From: an uncultured Prevotella sp.
GTDB taxonomy: Bacteria; Bacteroidota; Bacteroidia; Bacteroidales; Bacteroidaceae
Length of the DNA stretch: 12,369 nucleotides
Reading direction: 5' to 3'
Assembly: GCA_905211345.1 (NCBI GenBank)
Contig: CAJMAO010000044.1
Location: 1-12,369, forward strand
Positions within the stretch are counted from its first letter, which is position 1. Each line of letters begins with the position of its first letter. This document shows, piece after piece, positions 5,646-12,369 of this stretch. The translations under genes and the position numbers were made by a program. A model generated the notes under the pieces. The model saw only the letters and a program-made list of their open reading frames with translations, ran no database searches and had not been told where the DNA came from.

Positions 5646-7115
5646 TCAAGTTCTCACAAGATTGCGTCCCGCGTCAATCCTCAGGAATATGAAAAGCAGG
5701 ATGGTGAAACCCCAAAGCGACGAGCCTCCGTAGCTGAAAAACGGCAGTGGAATGCCTATTACGGGAGTAAGGCCGAGTACCATGCCGACGTTAATGAACA
5801 CATGGAACAGGAAAATGCTCAGCACGCAATAGCCGTATATGCGCCCGAATTTGAACGGTTGCCGTTCGGCCATTTTGATAAGCCTGAGTATCAGGGCTAG
5901 AAACAGCAGCAGAACGCCTGCCGAACCGAGAAAACCTTCTTCTTCGCCTACGGTGCAGAAGATGAAGTCGGTGTCCTGTTCGGGCACGAACTTCAGTTTC
6001 GTCTGTGTCCCGTTGAGGAAGCCTTTGCCCTTCAGACCTCCGGAGCCAATGGCTATTTCGCTCTGATGTACGTTGTAACCGGCTCCAGCTAGATCTTCAT
6101 CAAGGCCGAGAAGCACGTTGATACGGGTTCGCTGGTGGGGCTCGAGAATGTTGTTGAGCACATAATCGGCCGAGTAAAAGAATGTTATCGAGCCTACCGT
6201 GAAAAGCAAAATGTAGAAATAATGCTTTATGCGCTTATTCAAAGCGTTGTATAAAAGGTATCCGACGAGAACCGCGCTTACGGCCAGTTGCACCCATACG
6301 ATGTCGAACGGGATGACAAATTCGGCGAAAAGAAATGCCAAAAGGGTGGTTCCGAGGGTATATCCGAGAATGATGGATGCCTGCCGTCTGTCCTTGCAAT
6401 AGACGTAAACCAAGGTCGAGGTGAATATGTGTACGAGCGCCAGTACGGCAAACTTGCCGACCGACGTGCCTGTGTCAAGCAGAAAAGTCTGCTCATAACG
6501 TATCCCGACGACAAAGTAAATAATCATCGCAACGCCAGTGAACAACACACTGCCTGTCATCCCCTCGCGGTAAAACATAAGGAAAAAGGATATGTAGACA
6601 AGGGCGGAGCCTGTCTCTTTCTGCGCTACGATGAACATCATAGGCAGCAACACGATGGCACATGCGGCCGCAAAGTCTTTCCAACGGTGCATGTTGAAGC
6701 CGTAGGTGCTCATCAGTTTGGCAACTGCGAGAGCTGTTGCGAACTTTGCGAACTCGGCCGGTTGCAGCCTCAAGGGGCCTAATACGAGCCACGAACGCGA
6801 GCCTTTTATCTCGTGGGGATTGAATATCGTAACGAAAAGCAGCAGCAACAGCACTCCGTAAATGATGTAGGCGAAGGTGTCGTAAAACCTGTCGTCGAGC
6901 ATCAGGAGAACGAAGCCGAGGCAGATGGAAGTGCCTATCCATACTATCTGCATACCTGAACGTGTGCCGAGGCTTAGTATATCAGTGTCGCCGTATGTGT
7001 AGCTTGCGCCGCACACGCTGAGCCATCCGAACGCGAGAAGCGCCAAGTATATGCCTATAGTCCACCAGTCTAGCGAACGGAGCACGCTCGGTTGTTTATC
7101 TGTTTGTTGCGCCAT
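5646..7115 (-). CDS. rodA: Rod-shape-determining SEDS glycosyltransferase RodA
   Basis: 489-aa polytopic inner-membrane protein of the SEDS family. RodA polymerises lipid II into glycan strands of lateral-wall peptidoglycan, working with PBP2 encoded just upstream. The family signature is clear: FVPEQDTDFIFCTVGEEEGFLG around residues 377-398, in which Asp383 of TDFIF corresponds to the catalytic aspartate known for RodA, and the C-terminal PVIGIPLPFFSYGGSS. The protein is longer than E. coli RodA (about 370 aa). The surplus lies mainly in additional hydrophobic segments between residues ~180 and 300, a feature I associate with Bacteroidetes RodA. The ATG at 7115 overlaps the 3' end of mrdA by 20 bp, implying translational coupling. 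It is the last gene of the operon. A full stop-to-stop convergent spacer with repeats separates it from fba. Confidence 0.95.
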   Translation of the reverse strand: MAQQTDKQPSVLRSLDWWTIGIYLALLAFGWLSVCGASYTYGDTDILSLGTRSGMQIVWIGTSICLGFVLLMLDDRFYDTFAYIIYGVLLLLLFVTIFNPHEIKGSRSWLVLGPLRLQPAEFAKFATALAVAKLMSTYGFNMHRWKDFAAACAIVLLPMMFIVAQKETGSALVYISFFLMFYREGMTGSVLFTGVAMIIYFVVGIRYEQTFLLDTGTSVGKFAVLALVHIFTSTLVYVYCKDRRQASIILGYTLGTTLLAFLFAEFVIPFDIVWVQLAVSAVLVGYLLYNALNKRIKHYFYILLFTVGSITFFYSADYVLNNILEPHQRTRINVLLGLDEDLAGAGYNVHQSEIAIGSGGLKGKGFLNGTQTKLKFVPEQDTDFIFCTVGEEEGFLGSAGVLLLFLALILRLIKMAERQPFKFGRIYGYCVLSIFLFHVFINVGMVLGLTPVIGIPLPFFSYGGSSLWGFTILLFIFLRIDAGRNLVRT

Positions 7116-8949
7116 AAGCTATGCGTCTGTGTTGGAATACTTCCGCCTTCTTCTCAGATTCGGGCGAGAGTTTCCCCTTAATATATTGTTCCATCATCAG
7201 CGCGCCGATAGGTACGCCGTATTCAGCTCCGAAACCGCCGTTTTCCACATATACGGCGATGGCGATCCGCGGGTTGTTCATCGGCGCGAACCCCATGAAT
7301 ATCGAGTGGTCTTGGCCGTGGTTCTGCGCCGTTCCTGTCTTGCCGCACACCTCGTATTCTGGCGTGTTGGCCGCATGGCAGGTTCCGTTGGTAACCGAGC
7401 GTCGCATACCGGCCACTATATATTCGTAAGCACGGCGGCCTGCCTTTGTATAATGGCGTTTCAGGTACGTAGTGTCAAGCGGCGTTCCTTGCACCTTTTT
7501 TACTACATGCGGTGTGTAATAATAGCCCCGGTTGGCAATGGTTGCTCCGAGATTTGCTATTTGTAACGGTGTAAGCAGCACCTCGCCTTGGCCTATTGCG
7601 ATGCTTATCACGGTCAGTCCGTTCCATGAACCCTTGTAAGCCTTGTCGTAATATTGCGCGTTAGGGATAAGCCCGCGCTTCTCGCCGGACAGGTCGATGC
7701 CGAGTCTGTAGCCGAATCCCATGCTCACCATGTAGTCGCGCCACGTGTTCATGGCTTCTTGTACGTTTTTATACTTGCGCCTGTTGCCGAGCATATAATA
7801 CAGCCCCCAGCAGAAGTAAGCGTTGCACGACGTGCCGAGCGCGGGGATGAGGTTTACCGGCGAGGCGTGGCCGTGGCATCCTACGTGCAGTCCGCGGCAG
7901 TAGAAGCCGTGGTGGCAGGGAAACAATGTGCTTGGTGTTACTATGCCTTCGCTTAGAAAAGTCAGCCCTTGCGTGGTCTTGAATGTCGACCCCGGAGGAT
8001 ACATTCCCATTATTGAGCGGTTAAGCAAGGGCTTCCACGGGTTGCGGGCGAGTGCCAAATGCGCTTTGCTACGCTTGCGTCCGGTCATGATGCGGGGGTC
8101 ATACGTGGGCGAGGAAACCATGCACAACACTTCGCCCGTAGCCGGTTCTATGGCCACGATGCTGCCTATTTTGCCCTCGAGCAGCCTTTCGCCGAGTGCC
8201 TGCAGTTTCGAGTCGATGCCAAGGGTTAGGTCTTTTCCGGGCACAGGGCGGCGGTCCAGCTTGCCGTTCATATAGCTTCCTTGTATCCGTCCGTGGGCGT
8301 CGCGGAGCAGAATCTGCACTCCTTTCTCGCCGCGCAGTTGCTTTTCGTAATATTTTTCCACGCCTTGCTTGCCGATGTAGTCGCCGAGTTGGTAATAAGA
8401 ATCTTCCTCAATGTCTGATTCCGACACTTCGGCCACGTCGCCTAGTACGTGCGCCGCGTATGGCGTTGTGTATTGGCGTACGCTGCGCCGTTGCACGTAG
8501 AAACCGGGAAACCTGTATATCTTTTCTTGGAAAACGCTGAATTCTTTTTCCGTCAGCTGGCTCATGAACATTTGCTGGGTGAACGGCGAGTAACCGGGAT
8601 TTTTGTTCCTGTCTTTTATTTCGGCCATTCTTTTGTCGAAATATTCCTTTGTTATTCCTAACGATTGGCAGAAATCAAGGGTGTCAAGGCGGCCTTTTTC
8701 CTCGTTCATCACCACCATTATGTCGTAAGCGTTTTGGTTGTATACCATCAGCCGGCCGTTCCTGTCCGATATTACTCCGCGCGCCGGATACTCCACTTTT
8801 TTCAGGAAGGCGTTGCTGTCGGCGTTTTTCTTGTAGTCGTCGCTCATTATCTGGAGGGTGAACAGCCGTATGATGTAGGCCACGACGATGAATACGGCCA
8901 CTCCGCCGATTACATATTTCCTGTTTTCAAGTGTGTAATCTTTGTCCAT
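7096..8949 (-). CDS. mrdA: Penicillin-binding protein 2 (elongasome transpeptidase)
   Basis: 617-aa class B penicillin-binding protein, anchored by one N-terminal membrane helix (residues ~12-30) with the rest periplasmic. It cross-links peptidoglycan during cell elongation. Order: anchor, dimerisation/pedestal region (~45-240, with RGVISDRNGRLMVYN), then transpeptidase. Catalytic motifs are all present: Ser321-Thr-Phe-Lys324 (PPGSTFK), Ser374-Cys-Asn376 and Lys537-Thr-Gly539 (GKTGTAQNHG). Length is normal for PBP2. The pairing with rodA directly downstream (20-bp overlap) and mreD upstream (32-bp gap) identifies it as the elongation rather than the division PBP. It is a beta-lactam target by family. 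Confidence 0.96.
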   Translation of the reverse strand: MDKDYTLENRKYVIGGVAVFIVVAYIIRLFTLQIMSDDYKKNADSNAFLKKVEYPARGVISDRNGRLMVYNQNAYDIMVVMNEEKGRLDTLDFCQSLGITKEYFDKRMAEIKDRNKNPGYSPFTQQMFMSQLTEKEFSVFQEKIYRFPGFYVQRRSVRQYTTPYAAHVLGDVAEVSESDIEEDSYYQLGDYIGKQGVEKYYEKQLRGEKGVQILLRDAHGRIQGSYMNGKLDRRPVPGKDLTLGIDSKLQALGERLLEGKIGSIVAIEPATGEVLCMVSSPTYDPRIMTGRKRSKAHLALARNPWKPLLNRSIMGMYPPGSTFKTTQGLTFLSEGIVTPSTLFPCHHGFYCRGLHVGCHGHASPVNLIPALGTSCNAYFCWGLYYMLGNRRKYKNVQEAMNTWRDYMVSMGFGYRLGIDLSGEKRGLIPNAQYYDKAYKGSWNGLTVISIAIGQGEVLLTPLQIANLGATIANRGYYYTPHVVKKVQGTPLDTTYLKRHYTKAGRRAYEYIVAGMRRSVTNGTCHAANTPEYEVCGKTGTAQNHGQDHSIFMGFAPMNNPRIAIAVYVENGGFGAEYGVPIGALMMEQYIKGKLSPESEKKAEVFQHRRIAYGATNR

Positions 8950-8981
8950 ATCCCGGTGGTTGGAGTCTTAATCTAAGCTGG

Positions 8982-9482
8982 TCATCCCCTTCTTACGTTC
9001 TCTATCACGAGTATGAGGATTATCGTCAGCGCGGTGCTTCCGCCGATGTTTTTTGCCCATTGCGCCCAGTTGAAGAAGTTGAACGACTCCAACGTAAAGA
9101 AAACCATGCAGAAAACAAACACGCAAATCAGCGTGTAATAAGTATATTTTGCCGTTCCGAGCGCTTTCATCGATGGCTTCATGTCGTCAGGGCTGTCGCG
9201 TTGTACGAAGGCGTTGAGCAGATATGGCTGCAGGAGTCCTAACAGCGTGGCCGACGACGCTCCTACTCCCGGGGTGTTTGAGAACATGTCTATGCTCAGT
9301 CCGGCCACGAAACTCCATGCCAATACGGCCCACCTTGGGTAGCCGCGCCTGAACGTCATGATGAAATAAACGTACAGCATGGGCGTGGCGCAGCCGAAAA
9401 GGTCGATGTGGTTGAGCACCAGCACCTGCACAAGGCACAGTATGATGAATGTAAAAAGCCGGCGTATTACTTCTATCTTCAT
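8982..9482 (-). CDS. mreD: Rod-shape-determining protein MreD
   Basis: 166-aa small polytopic inner-membrane protein with about five hydrophobic segments (roughly residues 8-28, 32-46, 52-66, 117-135 and 145-161). MreD links MreC and the PBP2-RodA pair in the elongasome; its biochemical action is not settled. MreD diverges strongly in sequence, so the call depends on the family-like GLSIDMFSNTPGVGASS stretch, the membrane profile and position between mreC and mrdA. The start codon follows the mreC stop after a single base, so translation is probably coupled. Confidence 0.92.
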   Translation of the reverse strand: MKIEVIRRLFTFIILCLVQVLVLNHIDLFGCATPMLYVYFIMTFRRGYPRWAVLAWSFVAGLSIDMFSNTPGVGASSATLLGLLQPYLLNAFVQRDSPDDMKPSMKALGTAKYTYYTLICVFVFCMVFFTLESFNFFNWAQWAKNIGGSTALTIILILVIENVRRG

Positions 9483-9483
9483 C

Positions 9484-10347
9484 TCAGTTCTGCTTTAGTT
9501 TCAGGGAGTCTTCGGCGCTGCGCATCAGTTCGATGCGTTCCTTCATGGCCGTATTGTCAATCACGCATACGTCACGCAGGTTGCCGAAGTCTGTCGTCAG
9601 TTTCACTTGTACGCGGTATGAAAGGCCGTCGCTAGAGTTGTAAACGTGAAGAATCTCTCCCGTTATTATGCCCGGAGGGAAGATTGACGAGTATCCGCTC
9701 GTCTCCACAAGGTCGCCGAGCCGGAAGTGCGCGTGGCGAGGTATGTCGTCAACGTATGCAAGGTCGGCTGCTCCGCCTGTCCAGTGCAGATATCCGTAAT
9801 ACCCCCGTTTCCTTATCGTCACGCTGATGTTCGACTTCGAGCTGAGCACCGGTATGACCACGGCGTAGTGCTCTGAGACCATGTACACCACGCCTACTAC
9901 GCCCGTGCCGCAGGCCACTCCCATGTCTTTCCTCACTCCGTCGACCCGTCCCTTGTCAATGGTGATGAAGTTGTCGCGCTTGTCGAGCGAGTTGGTTATC
10001 ACCTTCGCAGGTATCAGTTTGTAGTTCTTCAGCACGTCGGCTTGCGTCCTCGCCAGCCACGACGAGTCGCCTTTCTCCTTTTCTACCAGTTCCGAGAGCC
10101 GCCTTACTGTCTGCTCGAGATACAGGTTGCGGGCGTTCAGTTGCTCGTTTATCTTGGTCAGGCTGAAGTATGTCTTTACGGCGGCGTCGGCCTCGTACAC
10201 TTTCCCGGCCACGACATTGGCCGACGAGAACCACACGCTGCCTTGATAGCTGTTAAACTTGAACAGCAGCACGATGCCCGCCGCTTCAAGCAGTGCAAAG
10301 ACAAACCAGTGATTGTATTTTTTGAGAAATTCAATCAGGTTACGCAT
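9484..10347 (-). CDS. mreC: Rod-shape-determining protein MreC
   Basis: 287-aa bitopic membrane protein: short cytoplasmic N-terminus, one membrane helix (~14-30), a periplasmic coiled coil (~61-93, rich in Leu, Glu and Arg) and a beta-rich C-terminal region (~105-270). Family-like stretches include ITIDKGRVDGVRKDMGVA and the later GVVGVV and SNISVTIRKRGYYGYL segments. MreC acts as the periplasmic scaffold that activates PBP2-RodA. It ends with a charged tail. It begins 3 bp after the mreB stop and ends 1 bp before the mreD start. Confidence 0.95.
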   Translation of the reverse strand: MRNLIEFLKKYNHWFVFALLEAAGIVLLFKFNSYQGSVWFSSANVVAGKVYEADAAVKTYFSLTKINEQLNARNLYLEQTVRRLSELVEKEKGDSSWLARTQADVLKNYKLIPAKVITNSLDKRDNFITIDKGRVDGVRKDMGVACGTGVVGVVYMVSEHYAVVIPVLSSKSNISVTIRKRGYYGYLHWTGGAADLAYVDDIPRHAHFRLGDLVETSGYSSIFPPGIITGEILHVYNSSDGLSYRVQVKLTTDFGNLRDVCVIDNTAMKERIELMRSAEDSLKLKQN

Positions 10348-10350
10348 CGC

Positions 10351-11373
10351 TTACCTCATCAGGAACGAGAAGCGGTCGACGTTCTTCAGGGCTATGCCCG
10401 CCCCTTTGGCCACGCTGTGCAGGGGGTCGTCAGCCACATGGAATGGTATTTTTATCTTGTCGGTAAGGCGTTTGTCGAGTCCGCGCAGCAGCGCGCCGCC
10501 GCCTGTCAGGTAGATGCCGTTCTTCACTATGTCGGCATACAGCTCGGGCGGGGTTTTTTCGAGTGCGGAGAGCACGGCGTTCTCAATCTTCATTATCGTG
10601 CGGTCTAGGCAGTGGGCTATCTCCTGATAGCATACGGGCACCTCCATAGGCAGCGCCGTCACCTTGTTAGGCCCGTGCACAACGTAGTCCTCGGGAGCTT
10701 CCTCGCCTAGGTCGGTCAGCGCCGAGCCTACGTGTATCTTTATTCTTTCGGCCATGCGCTCGCTCACTTTCACGTTGTGCTGCTTGCTCATGTACTCTTG
10801 TATCTCGGCTGTCAGGTCGTCGCCGGCTGTGCGTATCGAGTTGTTCGATACTATACCGCCCAGCGATATTACGGCAATCTCGGTGCTGCCGCCGCCTATG
10901 TCGACAATCATGTTGCCTTCCGGGGCCTCCACGTCGATGCCGATTCCGATGGCCGCGGCCATCGGTTCGAATATCAGGTACACGTCACGGCCGTCGGCAT
11001 GTTCGGCTGAATCGCGCACGGCGCGCAGCTCCACCTCCGTCGAACCTGACGGCACGCCTATCACCATGCGCAGCGACGGCGAGAAAAAGCGCCTGCCCGT
11101 GTGCACCATTTTTATCAATCCGCGCATCATCTGCTCGCAAGCCGTGAAGTCGGCTATCACGCCGTCGCGCAGCGGGCGTATGGTGCGTATGTTGTCGTTG
11201 GTTTTCTCATACATCATCTTGGCCTTTTCCCCCACGGCTATCATCTTGTCCGTGCGGCGGTCGAGGGCCACTACCGAAGGCTCGTCCACCACAATCTTGT
11301 CATCACTGATAATGATTGTGTTGGCCGTGCCGAGATCCATTGCAATCTCTTGGATAAACGAAAAAAATCCCAT
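10351..11373 (-). CDS. mreB: Actin-like rod-shape-determining protein MreB
   Basis: 340-aa bacterial actin that forms membrane-associated filaments directing lateral-wall synthesis. ATP-binding motifs: phosphate 1 DLGTANT (residues 13-19), phosphate 2 DIGGGSTE (158-165), and the adenosine motif YLTGGGALL (288-296). EPMAAAIGIG and IRTAGDDLT are also typical. The N-terminus MGFFSFIQEIA can form the amphipathic membrane-binding helix. Length is standard. The ATG at 11373 lies only 8 bp from the arm of a 36-bp inverted repeat. No TAnnTTTG promoter is visible between it and the preceding purine gene, so it is either cotranscribed from that promoter or has a non-consensus one. Confidence 0.97.
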   Translation of the reverse strand: MGFFSFIQEIAMDLGTANTIIISDDKIVVDEPSVVALDRRTDKMIAVGEKAKMMYEKTNDNIRTIRPLRDGVIADFTACEQMMRGLIKMVHTGRRFFSPSLRMVIGVPSGSTEVELRAVRDSAEHADGRDVYLIFEPMAAAIGIGIDVEAPEGNMIVDIGGGSTEIAVISLGGIVSNNSIRTAGDDLTAEIQEYMSKQHNVKVSERMAERIKIHVGSALTDLGEEAPEDYVVHGPNKVTALPMEVPVCYQEIAHCLDRTIMKIENAVLSALEKTPPELYADIVKNGIYLTGGGALLRGLDKRLTDKIKIPFHVADDPLHSVAKGAGIALKNVDRFSFLMR

Positions 11374-11381
11374 AACCTATT

Positions 11382-11513
11382 TTTTAATTCATAATTCATA
11401 ATTCATAATTCATAATTCATGATTGGACTTGCCGTATATGTGCGCAAATGCGCCGGTGCCTTTTATGGCGTATGCCCAATTATGAATTATGAATTATGAA
11501 TTATGAATTAAAA
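11382..11513. repeat. Perfect 36-bp inverted repeat between the IMP cyclohydrolase gene and mreB
   Basis: Arms 11382-11417 and 11478-11513 are perfect complements made of four tandem 9-bp AATTCATAA-type periods, with a 60-bp spacer that holds its own GCGCA-AA-TGCGC hairpin (11442-11453). The right arm includes the last codon and TAA stop of the IMP cyclohydrolase gene. The left arm stops 8 bp from the mreB start. No transposase is present. It may be a non-autonomous repeat whose arrival changed the end of the purine gene. Confidence 0.8.
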
Positions 11514-12107
11514 TTGTGAATTGAACCAGTTGTGTATCGCCGTGTCGTAGTGGCTGCTTACGCCGAAGGCGCGTGTCGCGAACATGCGGCGGTCCTCGAT
11601 GTCGGTTTCGGCGCCCTTCTTGTTCAGTATGTCGAGCAGCACTCCGTATTCCGCCTTGCTCGGCACGATTACCACGTCTTTGAAGTTTTTCGCGCCGGCG
11701 CGTATCAGTGATATGCCGCCTATGTCAATCTTTTCTATTATGTCGGCCTCGCTCGCTCCGCTCGCCACGGTCTGCTCGAAGGGGTACAGGTCTACTATCA
11801 CGAGGTCAATCTCAGGTATCTCGTACTGGCTCATCTGTTCGCGGTCGCCCTCGTTGTCGCGGCGTCCCAGTATGCCCCCGAATATTTTCGGGTGCAGCGT
11901 CTTCACGCGGCCGCCAAGTATCGAGGGGTAAGTGGTCACGCTTTCCACTGTCTGACATTCGTATCCAAGCGATTCGATAAACTTCTGTGTACCGCCTGTC
12001 GAGAGGAATTTCACGCCCTCCGCGTTGAGTTTCGCAAGCAGCTCGTCGAGTCCGTCCTTATGGAACACCGATACGAGCGCGGTCTTGATTTTCTTAGTTT
12101 CGGCCAT
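11508..12107 (-). CDS. purH: Stand-alone IMP cyclohydrolase (N-terminal domain of PurH only)
   Basis: 199-aa protein matching the MGS-like IMP cyclohydrolase half of bifunctional PurH, which closes FAICAR to IMP in the last step of purine synthesis; cytoplasmic. Visible motifs: TALVSVFHKDGLDEL, FLSTGGTQ, GGRVKTLHPKIFGGIL (Lys69), VDLYPF, and EKIDIGGISLIRAGAKN (Asp128, Lys140). Lys69, Asp128 and Lys140 correspond to the catalytic Lys66, Asp125 and Lys137 of human ATIC. It ends at the interdomain linker after SSHYDTAIHNWF. The AICAR formyltransferase domain (about 300 aa in Bacteroides PurH, beginning near LRYGENPHQ) is wholly absent, and mreB follows. Start chosen at 12107 (MAETKK); the longer frame from 12167 would put the start upstream of the promoter's -7 box. 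Fully functional as a cyclohydrolase by inference; formyltransferase must be encoded elsewhere or lost. Confidence 0.88.
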   Translation of the reverse strand: MAETKKIKTALVSVFHKDGLDELLAKLNAEGVKFLSTGGTQKFIESLGYECQTVESVTTYPSILGGRVKTLHPKIFGGILGRRDNEGDREQMSQYEIPEIDLVIVDLYPFEQTVASGASEADIIEKIDIGGISLIRAGAKNFKDVVIVPSKAEYGVLLDILNKKGAETDIEDRRMFATRAFGVSSHYDTAIHNWFNSQF

Positions 12108-12137
12108 ATCTTTGTTTATGTTATAGTTTTTAGAGTG

Positions 12138-12168
12138 CAAAGATAGTGCAAGTCGAGTGAAATACAAA
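12138..12168 (-). promoter_or_regulatory. Promoter of the IMP cyclohydrolase gene, formed at the repeat edge
   Basis: On the - strand, TTTG (12168-12165), a 19-bp spacer and TATCTTTG (12145-12138) fully match the Bacteroidetes consensus. The start codon is 30 bp downstream. All of the module except the last G of the -7 box lies in the 88-bp repeat. The distal copies read TATCTTTA instead, so only the gene-proximal copy has the perfect -7 box. Confidence 0.8.
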
Positions 12169-12369
12169 ATAAAAGCGCGAAAAGCGAACTTTTATTTTTA
12201 TTTCCGAGGCGCAGCCTATTTTCTGTAAAGATAGTGCAAGTCGAGTGAAATACAAAATAAAAGCGCGAAAAGCGAACTTTTATTTTTATTTCCGAGGCGC
12301 AGCCTATTTTCTGTAAAGATAGTGCAAGTCGAGTGAAATACAAAATAAAAGCGCGAAAAGCGAACTTTT
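12139..12369. repeat. 88-bp perfect tandem repeat (2.6 copies, open at window end)
   Basis: Units 12139-12226 and 12227-12314 are identical over all 88 bases, and the partial third unit 12315-12369 is identical as far as it goes. Each unit contains a - strand TTTG-N19-TATCTTT promoter-like module and a perfect 10-bp inverted repeat AAAATAAAAG / CTTTTATTTT (12166-12175 with 12189-12198 in the first copy) around a CGC-GAAAA-GCG core. The array runs off the window, so its true copy number is unknown. 88 is not a multiple of three, arguing against a coding role. The absence of unique spacers excludes a CRISPR array. Confidence 0.92.

Noticed and set aside
11382..11513. Insertion sequence or transposon
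   Set aside because: Inverted arms are present, but the 60-bp spacer holds no transposase, and no target-site duplication could be recognised. At most it is a non-autonomous element.
12108..12167. Longer N-terminus for the IMP cyclohydrolase starting at 12167
   Set aside because: It would place the start codon upstream of the -7 box, and the extra 20 residues are repeat-derived and unlike PurH. The MAETKK start at 12107 fits the family.
12116..12343. 75-codon open frame on the - strand through the tandem repeat
   Set aside because: It exists only because the repeat lacks stops in that register. 88 bp is not a multiple of three, so the product does not repeat in a fixed frame, and it overlaps the promoter module.
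12139..12369. CRISPR array
   Set aside because: The repeats are head-to-tail and identical with no unique spacers, and no cas genes are nearby.

Overview
The window looks like chromosomal DNA of a Bacteroidales bacterium, most likely Prevotella or a close relative. This rests on three things. The protein families match, including a membrane-anchored MutS-like ATPase and a long RodA. The gene order purH-mreB-mreC-mreD-mrdA-rodA is one I recall from Bacteroides and Prevotella. Promoters follow the Bacteroidetes pattern TTTG-N19-TAnnTTTG rather than sigma70 boxes. No species was determined and no database was searched. Both window ends may be contig ends: the left end cuts into a gene without a start, and the right end runs out inside a perfect tandem repeat.

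Layout of the left half (+ strand): a 5'-damaged aldo/keto reductase (about 41-841); a GC-rich palindromic intergenic repeat; an intact paralogous aldo/keto reductase (1063-1908); a second inverted-repeat element; a membrane-anchored MutS-family ATPase (2159-4009); and a 475-bp intergenic region. That region holds a perfect inverted repeat, a short promoter-to-terminator unit that looks like a ~64-nt RNA, and a consensus promoter for class II fructose-bisphosphate aldolase (4485-5489). A strong terminator follows the aldolase.

Layout of the right half (- strand, read right to left): a promoter embedded in an 88-bp tandem repeat drives a stand-alone IMP cyclohydrolase domain (the N-terminal third of PurH, 12107-11508). 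After a 36-bp perfect inverted repeat comes a tightly packed rod-shape and elongation operon: mreB, mreC, mreD, mrdA (PBP2) and rodA. Gaps in this operon are 3, 1 and 32 bp, and the last pair overlaps by 20 bp. MreB filaments, MreC and MreD organise the elongasome, while RodA (glycosyltransferase) and PBP2 (transpeptidase) build lateral-wall peptidoglycan.

No phage, CRISPR, toxin-antitoxin or defence system is visible, and the genes are mostly housekeeping. The more unusual content is between genes: (1) PurH reduced to its cyclohydrolase domain, with its last codon and stop lying inside an inverted repeat; (2) identical 88-bp tandem repeats that each carry a promoter-like module; (3) the small-RNA-like unit upstream of the aldolase; (4) several unrelated inverted repeats that sit at, or within a few bases of, stop codons.
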